DNA of 23,434 nt from Bacillota bacterium (GCA_023440865.1 JAEXRM010000206.1:1-23434); one strand, 5' to 3'; counted from the first letter of the stretch, positions 1 to 6,815 are shown. Program-made: numbers and translations. The notes: a model not told the origin generated them from the sequence alone.

Positions 1-375
1 GCTTGAACCCGCCCTCGGTGCGGGGCTTGTAGCCGCCCTCGGTGCGGGGCTTGAACCCGCCCTCGGTGCGAGGCTTGTAGCCGCCCTCGGTGCGGGGCTT
101 GAACCCGCCCTCGGTGCGGGGCTTGTAGCCGCCCTCGGTGCGGGGGGTGGGGGCACCTTCCTCGCGACGGGGCTTGAAGCCGCCTTCGGGAGGGGGCTTG
201 AAGCCGCCTTCGGTGCGGGGCTTGTAGCCGCCTTCGGAGCGGGGCTTGAAGCCGCCTTCTGTGCGGGGCTTATTGCCGCCTTCGGTACGGGGCTTGTAGC
301 CGCCTTCGGAGCGGGGCTTGCCGCCGCCTTCCTCGCGACGGGGTTTGAAGCCGCCTTCGGTGCGGGGCTTGAAGC
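1..375 (-). repeat. Tandem 24-nt coding repeat (8-residue KPRTEGG-F/Y units) inside the probable rlmB gene
   Basis: Read on the minus strand, the array encodes back-to-back KPR(T/S)EGG(F/Y/N) units with occasional variants (KPRREEGG, KPPPEGG, TPRTEGG). Units nearest the left edge are almost identical at the DNA level. They alternate strictly between F and Y versions, giving a 48-nt higher-order period over about 1-150. Units nearer the start codon are more diverged. This gradient suggests recent expansion at the edge side. The array continues past the window, so copy number is unknown. Confidence 0.95.
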
Positions 376-658
376 TTCCTTCGGAACGCGCTCTGTCACC
401 ACCCTCCGCACGCGGTTTGAAACGACCGTCAGCGCTTCGGGCGCGGAAGCCTCCCTCACGCTGGTCCGCATTGCCTTCACCGGCTTGCGGCCGAGACTTG
501 AAACCCGTCTTCGGCGCATATCCGCCCTCATTGCGGGCAGTGCCCGCGGCACGGGGCTTCGATCCGGGCGCGCCGGTGGTTCTGCGGGCGGCGGGTTTTC
601 CTCCATCGGTCCTTGCCTTGCCCTTCGGAGCGGGTTTCTTGCCAGTATGCTTTTCCAT
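1..658 (-). CDS. rlmB: Probable 23S rRNA 2'-O-methyltransferase RlmB (TrmH/SpoU family), N-terminal part only, with a long repeat extension
   Basis: The frame is open from an ATG at 658 to the window edge (219 codons, no stop). The ribosome-binding site is GAGGT, and the start lies 8 nt after the mrnC stop, so the two genes are almost certainly cotranscribed. Only the N-terminal extension is visible. It is very basic and low-complexity, starting MEKHTGKKPAPKGKARTD, and from about residue 95 it becomes tandem copies of KPRTEGGF/KPRTEGGY. The methyltransferase domain would lie outside the window, so the name rests on gene order: in Firmicutes rlmB (yacO) directly follows mrnC, and many SpoU-family methyltransferases carry disordered basic N-terminal extensions thought to contact rRNA. 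It could instead be another Arg/Gly-rich RNA-binding protein. The presence of a real gene is well supported; the exact family is inferred. Confidence 0.65.
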   Translation of the reverse strand, partial: MEKHTGKKPAPKGKARTDGGKPAARRTTGAPGSKPRAAGTARNEGGYAPKTGFKSRPQAGEGNADQREGGFRARSADGRFKPRAEGGDRARSEGSFKPRTEGGFKPRREEGGGKPRSEGGYKPRTEGGNKPRTEGGFKPRSEGGYKPRTEGGFKPPPEGGFKPRREEGAPTPRTEGGYKPRTEGGFKPRTEGGYKPRTEGGFKPRTEGGYKPRTEGGFK

Positions 659-666
659 GGTTGACC

Positions 667-1161
667 TCATTCTTTCCTCATTGCGGACGGATCGTCGCCG
701 TCTTGATTCCGTTCTTGGGTGGATTTGATGCGCACGGTCGTCGCGGGTGCTTCCACGTTGTCCGTCGGCTGCTCGATGATGGCTGCCGCCATCTCCAGGA
801 TCTCATCGAGCCGTTGCTGCCGTCCGGACAGGCGAAGGAATCCCAGAAGCGCCTCGAAACCGGTCGCGGTACGGTATTCCTGCATATCGGCATTCTTGGG
901 CATGGTGGCGGTCTTCGCATTGCGACCCCGCCGGTACAGCGCCTGTTCCTCTTCTGTCAGGTTGTCATGGATCGCATGCATGATCCGCGCCTGTGCGGAG
1001 GCCTTCACGTACCGCGTGCTCAGCGCATGCAAACGGTGTGCTGACCCTGGAACACGGTTCATGAGCCGTTCCCGGACATAGAGGGCAAAGACTGCGTCCC
1101 CCACGAATGCCAATGCATTGGCGGAAGCCTGGGAAGGCGCCATGTTCGGTTCGACAGGCAT
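667..1161 (-). CDS. mrnC: Mini-ribonuclease 3 (Mini-III)
   Basis: This protein of 164 residues is an RNase III-type catalytic domain without a double-stranded-RNA-binding domain. In Bacillus, Mini-III matures 23S rRNA ends. The family motifs are clear: ALAFVGDAVFALYVRERL (residues 16-33, catalytic Asp22), RRGRNAKTATMPKNADMQEYR (78-97), and TATGFEALLGFLRL (98-111, catalytic Glu103). The ATG at 1161 was chosen because GGAGGT lies 10 nt upstream and a TATAAT box at 1198-1203 fits its short leader; the open frame extends further upstream only through non-homologous sequence. A charged C-terminal tail of about 30 residues follows the domain. The stop lies 8 nt before the probable rlmB start. The usual upstream neighbour cysS is absent, so this pair seems to have its own promoter. 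Confidence 0.93.
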   Translation of the reverse strand: MPVEPNMAPSQASANALAFVGDAVFALYVRERLMNRVPGSAHRLHALSTRYVKASAQARIMHAIHDNLTEEEQALYRRGRNAKTATMPKNADMQEYRTATGFEALLGFLRLSGRQQRLDEILEMAAAIIEQPTDNVEAPATTVRIKSTQERNQDGDDPSAMRKE

Positions 1162-1197
1162 ACTGAAAAATACCTCCACATCGTCAGGCAGAAACCC

Positions 1198-1203
1198 ATT
1201 ATA
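1198..1203 (-). promoter_or_regulatory. Promoter -10 box for mrnC-rlmB
   Basis: A perfect TATAAT lies on the minus strand 36 nt upstream of the mrnC ATG, giving a leader of about 30 nt that contains only the GGAGGT ribosome-binding site. No good -35 hexamer is visible; the best-placed sequence is T-rich (TGTCTT). The site lies just downstream of the terminator at 1267-1300, which fits a fresh transcription start. Confidence 0.6.
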
Positions 1204-1266
1204 GCGGAGGTACGGAAAAAAAGACAGCAGAAAATGCGACCGTCTCCGATGCCGGGTTCCCAAGAC

Positions 1267-1300
1267 AAAAAAAGCCGCCGCAGGATTGCTTGCGGCAGCC
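1267..1300 (-). terminator. Rho-independent terminator, minus strand
   Basis: On the minus strand a 9-bp stem (GCTGCCGCA with TGCGGCGGC, one G-U pair) encloses an 8-nt loop and is followed directly by seven T residues. It would stop transcripts from the helix-turn-helix gene upstream before the mrnC promoter. Confidence 0.85.
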
Positions 1301-1622
1301 AAGACGTTCGGGGTGACTCCATTACACACGACAAGACGTCATCCGTCAGTAGGCTGGCAGCCCACCTTTCCGGCTATACGGACGGATTCCCGCCGCTGCG
1401 AGGGGCCGCCGCCGCCGGCACGCCAAAGGATCAGCCCCCCGGCGAACAACCGCGTTCGCCCCCGGTTGCATGTCATACCCGGCCCGGCAGGTTCATGTGC
1501 GCGTCCCGGAGCCGCAAGCCACAATTCCACCTGCCAAACTTGCGCACTCCTGATGCGCACATGCCAGTGCCCACCGATTCATGTGTGGCCGCCTCCTCGT
1601 TCCGTCTCACACCTCCATGACC
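1301..1622 (-). other. Intergenic stretch between the helix-turn-helix gene and its terminator
   Basis: No recognised gene is visible in these 322 bases. Frames that are open here on both strands have no family features and no convincing ribosome-binding site. The one exception is a 29-codon minus-strand frame at 1582-1493 (start MNRWALACAH). It has GAGGAGG 9 nt before its ATG and contains three Cys codons. It could be a small peptide gene or chance. The stretch may simply be the long 3' untranslated region of the upstream gene. Confidence 0.4.
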
Positions 1623-2141
1623 TCACAGCAGCAGGTCAAGGCCATTTTCCTCCAGCAGCTCGTTTGTCGCCAGCACCGTCAGTCCGTGTGACAACGCAAA
1701 CAAGACCACGGCATCGCGCCTGACCTTCGGGGTCAAGGGGCTGAATCCGCTATGTCGCAGCAGCAGTTGTGCCTCCTGGATGGCCAGGCGCATGCCGAAC
1801 GCCATGAGAACAACCTTGTCGCGCGAAGGCCGCTTGCTCCCGCGGATGATCTCGTGCGCATAGGAATGCTCGAGTCCGGAGCGCTCGATGATCTCCATCT
1901 TCTTCAGCTTTTTCTCCCGGAATAACACTTCAAAACACTCACTGAAAGAAAACCCCTCGTTGCAATGAGAACCATAGGCATCAAGATAGGCATCGATCGT
2001 ATGCGCCTGCTTCAGGCTCTCCACGAGCCTCTCGGTTTCCATCCGCCGGTTTTCCTCCGGCTTGTCCGTCTCCAGCCGCCAGCTCCCCGATGGATTTCCC
2101 GCTTCCGTCCGCCTGTTGTTCACCGGTTTTTCCGACTCCAT
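1623..2141 (-). CDS. Small helix-turn-helix (XRE-like) DNA-binding protein
   Basis: The product is 172 residues. Its C-terminal two thirds reads like the short XRE-type proteins common in Clostridia: LKKMEIIERSGLEHSYAHEI is a helix-turn-helix, followed by RGSKRPSRDKVVLMAFGM, then the typical ending with KVRRDAVVLFALSHGL and LLEENGLDLLL. The target and role are unknown. The N-terminal 35 residues contain two related segments, MESEKPVNNRRTE and LETDKPEENRRME, encoded by an imperfect 38-nt direct duplication with a 66-nt period. Start choice: the ATG at 2141 has GGGAG 10 nt upstream, and the start at 2198 has no ribosome-binding site. An internal ATG at 2042 with GGAGG 11 nt upstream is a real alternative and would drop the repeated segment. 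It is monocistronic: own promoter at 2187-2214, terminator at 1267-1300. Confidence 0.75.
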   Translation of the reverse strand: MESEKPVNNRRTEAGNPSGSWRLETDKPEENRRMETERLVESLKQAHTIDAYLDAYGSHCNEGFSFSECFEVLFREKKLKKMEIIERSGLEHSYAHEIIRGSKRPSRDKVVLMAFGMRLAIQEAQLLLRHSGFSPLTPKVRRDAVVLFALSHGLTVLATNELLEENGLDLLL

Positions 2142-2186
2142 CCGCACACTCTCCCGATATGCCGCACCACGGGCGCGTTTGAACAA

Positions 2187-2214
2187 AGGATACCACATCA
2201 GGAAGGCATTTCAA
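2187..2214 (-). promoter_or_regulatory. Promoter for the helix-turn-helix gene
   Basis: On the minus strand TTGAAA (2209-2214) is followed after 16 nt by TATCCT (2187-2192). A TG one base before the -10 makes it an extended -10. It lies between the mutY stop and the chosen start codon. Confidence 0.5.
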
Positions 2215-2234
2215 GTATCAAATGGGGCGGCAGG

Positions 2235-3404
2235 TCACGGACATGCGTTCTTCCTGCAGCTTGCCCGCGCAGAATGTTTCCGGTCCAAACCAGTTGCACG
2301 CAAGGCCTTGCGGAATGCTTCGGGAATGGGCGTGTCAGGCAATTCCTTCTCATAGAGCCACTTGTAACTATCCGATGCGCATTCACAATCTTGTTCTACC
2401 GGCAAATCCACCAGCCAGATCCGCACGTGCCAGACACGGTGGGTGAATACATGGCGATAATGCCCTGCGGATCCGCGAACGACCATCCTGCCCGGAAGCC
2501 GCAAACCGGTTTGCGACTCCCACAACGCCTGCAGGTCGTCGCCATCGGGGTCATCGGCTTCCGATTCGACATGCGGCAATCCCCACATGCCGGCCAGCAA
2601 ACCCGTCTCTCGCCGGACCAGAAGCAATCGCCCCTTTTCGTCGCGGATGACGAGTACGGCCTGCTGCGATTCGACAACGCGTGTCTTCGTCTTCCTGACC
2701 GGGATTTCGGATTGTCGTCCCGTCCTTGCCGCAAGGCAGTCCGCATCGAGCGGGCAAGCGCCGCATCGGGGGGAGGTCGGCGTGCAGACCGTCGCGCCCA
2801 GCTCCATCAGCCCTTGACAGAAATCCGAGGCCATGCCGGCTGGCATCATGCGGGCCACGACTTCAGACACCCGCTTTCTGGCACGCGCCTCCAGGATGTC
2901 GTCTTCCAGCATTCTCAGCCGGGATACGACCCGGAGCACATTCCCATCCACAGCCGGCACCGGCATGCCGAAGGCGATGGACATCACCGCGCCGGCCGTG
3001 TACGGGCCGATGCCGGGCAGCGCCAGCAACGCCGCCTCATGCTCCGGAAACACCCCCTCATGCCGCTCCATCACCGTTTTTGCCGCAGCCTGCAGGTTTC
3101 TGGCGCGCGAATAGTAGCCCAGCCCCTGCCACATGGCCATCACCCGTTCCTCCGGGGCCTCCGCCAGCGTGCGGATATCCGGGAACGCCTCAAGGAAACG
3201 GTGGTAATACCCCACAACCGTCTCAACCCGCGTCTGCTGCAGCATGATCTCGGAAACCAGGATGCGGTATGGATCGGTTGTATGACGCCAGGGCAGGTCG
3301 CGATGTCCGGCCCGGTACCAGGCGCATATGGCAAGACCCGGCGCCAGTGGCGGCCGGGCCTCCAGCGTGGCGTGTTGGCGTGCGTTCGGCCTGTTTCGGA
3401 TCAT
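2235..3404 (-). CDS. mutY: A/G-specific adenine DNA glycosylase MutY
   Basis: MutY removes adenine mispaired with 8-oxoguanine or guanine, preventing G-to-T mutations. The 389-residue protein has all hallmarks. SEIMLQQTRVETV (51-63) contains the catalytic Glu52, and LPGIGPYTAGAV (129-140) is the helix-hairpin-helix. VDGNVLRV (152-159) holds the catalytic-site Asp153. Four cysteines in C-X6-C-X2-C-X5-C spacing (C207, C214, C217, C223) bind the 4Fe-4S cluster. Residues 240-370 form the NUDIX-like recognition domain (GHYRHVFTHRVWHVRIW). Length is normal. The ATG overlaps the leuS stop as ATGA, so translation is probably coupled and the gene is the last in the rsfS-leuS-mutY operon. Confidence 0.97.
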   Translation of the reverse strand: MIRNRPNARQHATLEARPPLAPGLAICAWYRAGHRDLPWRHTTDPYRILVSEIMLQQTRVETVVGYYHRFLEAFPDIRTLAEAPEERVMAMWQGLGYYSRARNLQAAAKTVMERHEGVFPEHEAALLALPGIGPYTAGAVMSIAFGMPVPAVDGNVLRVVSRLRMLEDDILEARARKRVSEVVARMMPAGMASDFCQGLMELGATVCTPTSPRCGACPLDADCLAARTGRQSEIPVRKTKTRVVESQQAVLVIRDEKGRLLLVRRETGLLAGMWGLPHVESEADDPDGDDLQALWESQTGLRLPGRMVVRGSAGHYRHVFTHRVWHVRIWLVDLPVEQDCECASDSYKWLYEKELPDTPIPEAFRKALRATGLDRKHSARASCRKNACP

Positions 3405-5857
3405 TTGACCACCACGTTCACCAGCCGCCCCTTGACGACGACCACCTTCACGATCTGCCTGCCGTCAAGGAACTGGGCGGCCTTCGGATCCTGCAGCGCG
3501 AGGGCCTGGATTTCCTCGTTCCCGGCTGAGGGCGAGACGAGGATCTTGTACTTGACCTGCCCGTTGACCTGGACCGCCAGTTCCACCTCGTCCTTGACCA
3601 TGGCGGCCGGGTCGGCGATGGGCCAACGTGTGGAACGGGCGAAAAGGAACCCCTCCTGGCCCAACAGCGCCCACATTTCCTCGCAGAAATGCGGCGCGTA
3701 TGGCGACAGCAGCAGCAGCAGGTCCTTCACGGTGTCGCGCAGCAGACCGGTGTCCGCACCGACCACAGACTCATAGCGGTACAGGGCGTTCGTCAGTTCC
3801 ATGAGGCGGGCGATGGCCGTGTTGAACTGCAGGATTTCCGTATCGTTCGTCACGCTCTGGATGGTCGTATGCCGCACGTACTGCAGGTTCTTCCCTTCCT
3901 TGGCGATATCCTGCACTTCCAGCTGCTCCACGGGTTTCTCGCCAGCGACCAGGCGTCCGGCCAGCCGCTCGATGCGGCCGAAGAAGCGGTCGATGGCCTT
4001 GATGCCGTCGTCGCTCCAGGGTCCGCCCTCGGTGTACGCGAAGCCGAACGCGAGGTAGGTGCGGAAGACGTCGGAGCCGTACTTCTCGATGTACTCGTCC
4101 GGCGCGACGGTATTGCCCCTGGACTTGGACATCTTCTGCCCGTCCGCGCCCAGGATGGTGCCCTGGTGGACCAGCGACTTGAAGGGTTCGTCAAAGTCGA
4201 GGTATCCCATGTCGCGCAGCGCCTTGGTGAAGAAACGCGCGTACAGCAGGTGCATGGCTGCGTGTTCGGCACCGCCGACGTACTTGTCGACCGGCAGCAT
4301 CCTGTTGGTCCATTCCCGGTTGAAGGCTTCCCCGTCGTTGTGGTTGTCGGGGTAGCGCAGGAAGTACCAGGAGGAGCAGACGAAGGTGTCCAGCGTGTCG
4401 ACATCGCGACGGGCAGGTTTTCCGCAGCACGGACAGGTCGTGTTGATGAAGGACTCGCACTTGGCCAGCGGGGATTCTCCGTCGGGTGTGAACTTCACGT
4501 CGTACGGCAGCTCCACGGGCAGCTGGTCTTCCGGAACCGGCACCACGCCGCAGGCATCGCAATGGATGACCGGGATGGGGCTGCCCCAGTAGCGCTGCCG
4601 GGAAACCAGCCAGTCGCGCAGGCGGTAGGTGATCTTGCGCTCGCCCTTGTTCTTCTGCTCGAGCTCCTGGACGATGGCGGTGCGGGCTTCCTCGGAGGAA
4701 AGGCCGTCGAAGGCGCCGCTTCCGACCAGCTTGCCATACTCGCAAAACGGCAGGGTGTCATCCTCGCCATGGGCGGCCGCGATGACCCGGGGCGTCGGCA
4801 GCCCGTACTTCCGGGCGAAAACGAAGTCGCGCTCGTCATGCGCGGGCACCGCCATGACGCAGCCCGTGCCATAGCCGGCGAGCACGTAGTCGGCGATCCA
4901 GATCGGCACCTTCGCGCCGGTGATCGGGTGAACGGCGTACGCGCCGGTGAACACGCCGGTCTTTTCCTTCGCAGTCGACAGGCGGTCGATTTCGGAGATC
5001 TTGCGGACCTGGTCCTTGTAGGCTTCCACGGCCGCACGGCATGCCGGCGTCGTGATGCGGTCGACCAGTGTCTGCTCCGGTGCGAGCACCACGTAGGTGA
5101 CGCCCAGCAGGGTGTCGGCGCGTGTGGTGAACACGCGGAAGGTCAAATCGGACCCGTCGACGGCGAATTCGATCTCGGCGCCCTCGGAACGGCCGATCCA
5201 GTTGGTTTGGATCTTCTTGGTCTTCTCCGGCCAGTCGAGTCCGGGCAGGCAGTCAAGCAGCTCCTGCGCGTAGGCGGTGATCTTGAAGAACCACTGCGTC
5301 AGGTCGCGCTTCGTCGTTTCGGTATGGCAACGCTCACAGGTGCCATCCTGCACCTGTTCGTTCGCCAGGACCGTCTTGCAGCTGGGACACCAGTTGACCG
5401 GCGCGTTCTTGCGGTAGGCCAGGCCATGCTTGTACAGCTGCAGGAAGATCCACTGGGTCCACTTGTAGTATTCGGGCGCACAGGTGACCACCTCGTAATC
5501 GAGGTCGAAGGTGGCGCCCATGCGTTCGAGCTGCCCTTCCATCGTGGCGATGTTGCGCAGGGTCGAATCCTTCGGGTGGATGCCCGTCTTGATGGCGTAG
5601 TTCTCCGCCGGCAGGCCGAACGCGTCGAAGCCCTGCGGATGGAACACATTGTACCCCTGCAGCCGCTTCATGCGCGCCCAGGAATCCGTCAGTCCGAAAT
5701 TGTACCAGTGTCCGACGTGGAGGTTCGCGCCCGAGGGGTAGGAGAACATCTCGAGGCAGTACAGCTTGTGCGAGAGATCCTCGCGGTCGAACTTGTACAG
5801 ACCGGCCTCTTTCCACCGGGCCTGCCATTTGCGGTCAATATCCGTTCCGTATGCCAT
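3401..5857 (-). CDS. leuS: Leucine--tRNA ligase
   Basis: LeuRS charges tRNA-Leu with leucine in the cytoplasm. The 818-residue product is full length for a bacterial enzyme. The class I HIGH motif appears as HVGH (47-50) in YPSGANLHVGHWYNFGL, and KMSKS is at 575-579. A CPSC/CERC cysteine set (157, 160, 174, 177) and a second CDAC/CPCC set are probable zinc sites. The CP1 editing domain occupies roughly 220-420, and the C-terminal anticodon-binding region ends in VNGQVKYKILVS and VVVVKGRLVNVVVK. The ATG at 5857 has GAGGAGG 6 nt upstream. The gene lies downstream of rsfS, separated by a 171-nt spacer with a duplicated hairpin repeat, and under a T-box leader that reads a leucine codon. MutY starts within its stop codon. 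Confidence 0.98.
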   Translation of the reverse strand: MAYGTDIDRKWQARWKEAGLYKFDREDLSHKLYCLEMFSYPSGANLHVGHWYNFGLTDSWARMKRLQGYNVFHPQGFDAFGLPAENYAIKTGIHPKDSTLRNIATMEGQLERMGATFDLDYEVVTCAPEYYKWTQWIFLQLYKHGLAYRKNAPVNWCPSCKTVLANEQVQDGTCERCHTETTKRDLTQWFFKITAYAQELLDCLPGLDWPEKTKKIQTNWIGRSEGAEIEFAVDGSDLTFRVFTTRADTLLGVTYVVLAPEQTLVDRITTPACRAAVEAYKDQVRKISEIDRLSTAKEKTGVFTGAYAVHPITGAKVPIWIADYVLAGYGTGCVMAVPAHDERDFVFARKYGLPTPRVIAAAHGEDDTLPFCEYGKLVGSGAFDGLSSEEARTAIVQELEQKNKGERKITYRLRDWLVSRQRYWGSPIPVIHCDACGVVPVPEDQLPVELPYDVKFTPDGESPLAKCESFINTTCPCCGKPARRDVDTLDTFVCSSWYFLRYPDNHNDGEAFNREWTNRMLPVDKYVGGAEHAAMHLLYARFFTKALRDMGYLDFDEPFKSLVHQGTILGADGQKMSKSRGNTVAPDEYIEKYGSDVFRTYLAFGFAYTEGGPWSDDGIKAIDRFFGRIERLAGRLVAGEKPVEQLEVQDIAKEGKNLQYVRHTTIQSVTNDTEILQFNTAIARLMELTNALYRYESVVGADTGLLRDTVKDLLLLLSPYAPHFCEEMWALLGQEGFLFARSTRWPIADPAAMVKDEVELAVQVNGQVKYKILVSPSAGNEEIQALALQDPKAAQFLDGRQIVKVVVVKGRLVNVVVK

Positions 5858-5873
5858 GTGCGTCCTCCTCTAA

Positions 5874-5994
5874 CCGGGAAAACGCATTTCGTTTTCCCGG
5901 CTCTCCCGGTGCGTCCCGGGTCATGCGTCCCTGTTCTCCGGGAAAACGCATCGCGTTTTCCCGGCTCTCCCGGTGCGTCCCGGGTCATGCGTCC
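5874..5994 (-). repeat. Two tandem copies of a 57-nt hairpin repeat in the rsfS-leuS spacer
   Basis: Copies at 5874-5930 and 5938-5994 differ at only two bases and are separated by 7 nt (period 64). Each contains a perfect inverted repeat with arms CCGGGAAAACG and CGTTTTCCCGG (11 bp in copy one; 12 bp with a 3-nt loop in copy two), then a second weaker hairpin (CCCGG/CCGGG). There is no poly-T tract, so it is not a simple terminator. It occupies most of the spacer and would be transcribed between two cotranscribed genes. It may be a dispersed REP-like element or an RNA processing or stability element; no third copy is seen in this window. Confidence 0.85.
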
Positions 5995-6028
5995 GATATG
6001 GATCCAGCAACCTGTCCGCAGCGCATCC

Positions 6029-6451
6029 TCACGCCTGTTCCGGTACCGGAAGGAACTCGCCGTCGCGCCACAGCCGCTCCAGACCGTAGAAGGCGCGCTC
6101 CTCCTCGTGGAACACGTGCACGACCACATCGCTGTAGTCAAGCAGGATCCAGCGGGCACTCGGATACCCGCTGCTGCGGTACAGAGCCGCACCCTCAAGG
6201 CGGATCCGTTCCTCCACCGCATCCGCAAGCGCCCGGATATGGGTCGACGAGGTGCCACTCGCGATCACGAAATAGCGGGCGACCGTCGTGATTTTCGAGA
6301 TATCGATCACGCACAGGTTCAACGCCTTCTTCGATGAAAGCGCCTCCAGCGCGGCGCCCAGCACCCGCTCCGTCGCAACGGGCGCAGCCGGCGCGGTCGC
6401 AGTCTCCCGGTTCGGCGTCACTTCCACTCCTTGTCCCCCTTTTGGTGCCAT
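6029..6451 (-). CDS. rsfS: Ribosomal silencing factor RsfS
   Basis: RsfS binds ribosomal protein uL14 and blocks subunit joining when nutrients are scarce. The DUF143/Oligomerisation domain is clear: DISKITTVARYFVIASGTSS, then ALADAVEERIRLEG, SARWILLDYSDVVVHVFHEEERAFYGLERLW. With the ATG at 6451 the product is 140 residues, about 20-25 longer than usual at the N-terminus. The start is uncertain: the ATG has GAGGGG 12 nt upstream, and that sequence is the 3' arm of the T-box terminator hairpin. GTG codons about ten residues further in, following GGGGG or AAGGAG, are alternatives. An upstream start at 6502 would lie inside the T-box and is unlikely. It is the first gene of the rsfS-leuS-mutY operon, an order common for rsfS and leuS in Firmicutes. 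Confidence 0.93.
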   Translation of the reverse strand: MAPKGGQGVEVTPNRETATAPAAPVATERVLGAALEALSSKKALNLCVIDISKITTVARYFVIASGTSSTHIRALADAVEERIRLEGAALYRSSGYPSARWILLDYSDVVVHVFHEEERAFYGLERLWRDGEFLPVPEQA

Positions 6452-6457
6452 CGCATC

Positions 6458-6485
6458 AAAAAACCCCTCGCCAAGAGACGAAGGG
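6458..6485 (-). terminator. T-box intrinsic terminator before rsfS
   Basis: On the minus strand CCCTTCG pairs with CGAGGGG (7 bp, one wobble) around an 8-nt loop and is followed by TTTTTT. The 5' arm overlaps sequence just after the TGGT bulge, so antiterminator and terminator are mutually exclusive. The T tract ends 6 nt before the assigned rsfS ATG, and the 3' arm contains the only nearby ribosome-binding-like sequence. Confidence 0.88.
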
Positions 6486-6780
6486 TTGACCACTCTTTGC
6501 ATCGGATACCGATCGGATATCCTGCCCTTGCAACGGTGGGCATCCGTCCGCGCCTACTGCCGGGCTCCGCATGGAGCCGGGTTCAGGCGGAAACTCCGGG
6601 GCGAGCAGGCTTCCGTGCGCATATCCGTCTTGCACCGACCGACGGCTCTCTGGTGCCGAAAGGAGCCTGCGGCTCCGTTCGGCCTTGCGCAACGGGAACC
6701 ATGGTCCCCTTCCGCGTCTCTTCCCTATGGACGGCCCGCACACATCCGCATTGCGCATTCGCGCGCGGGTACCGTGGAAT
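6458..6780 (-). promoter_or_regulatory. T-box riboswitch leader, probably leucine-specific, of rsfS-leuS-mutY
   Basis: The minus-strand leader has the ordered T-box elements. The Stem I apical elements are CAGAGAGCCGTCGGTCGGTG and CAAGACGG (about 6660-6620). The specifier region GCTCGCCCCGGAGT follows (CTC at 6603-6605). CGCCTGAA...CAGTAGGCG...GACGG then match the CTGAA/AGTAG conserved stem II-III region (about 6592-6545). The antiterminator bulge is AGAGTGGTC with TGGT at 6489-6492, and the terminator follows. T-boxes bind uncharged tRNA and allow readthrough when it accumulates. Placement of CTC relative to GGAGT, and the downstream leuS, both indicate tRNA-Leu; the overlapping CTG is also Leu. 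TGGT would pair with an ACCA tail, as tRNA-Leu has. The canonical ACCGCG following the bulge is diverged here (AACCC). Confidence 0.88.
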
Positions 6781-6786
6781 GCCTCT

Positions 6787-6815
6787 AGTATGACAGGGCC
6801 GTCCGGGCCTGTCAA
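6787..6815 (-). promoter_or_regulatory. Promoter of the rsfS-leuS-mutY operon
   Basis: A consensus TTGACA (6810-6815) and CATACT (6787-6792) are separated by exactly 17 nt on the minus strand. The predicted start, near 6780, sits at the beginning of the T-box leader. The TGA stop of the upstream methyltransferase gene (6812-6814) is contained within the -35 hexamer. Confidence 0.8.

Noticed and set aside
318..728. Plus-strand frame rich in Pro and Ser over the repeat array
   Set aside because: It is the reverse reading of the repeat-encoding gene; the minus frame has a ribosome-binding site and fits the gene order.
1234..1723. Two overlapping plus-strand open frames over 1234-1723
   Set aside because: They cross the minus-strand terminator and the end of the helix-turn-helix gene, have no ribosome-binding sites and no family features.
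5874..5994. Second T-box or terminator directly before leuS
   Set aside because: The hairpins lack a T tract, and no T-box elements (AGTAG, TGGN bulge) are present there; the T-box lies upstream of rsfS.
3689..6337. Long plus-strand open frame (882 codons) opposite leuS
   Set aside because: It is the antisense shadow of a clear leuS gene in GC-rich DNA, runs through the hairpin repeats, and shows no domain features.
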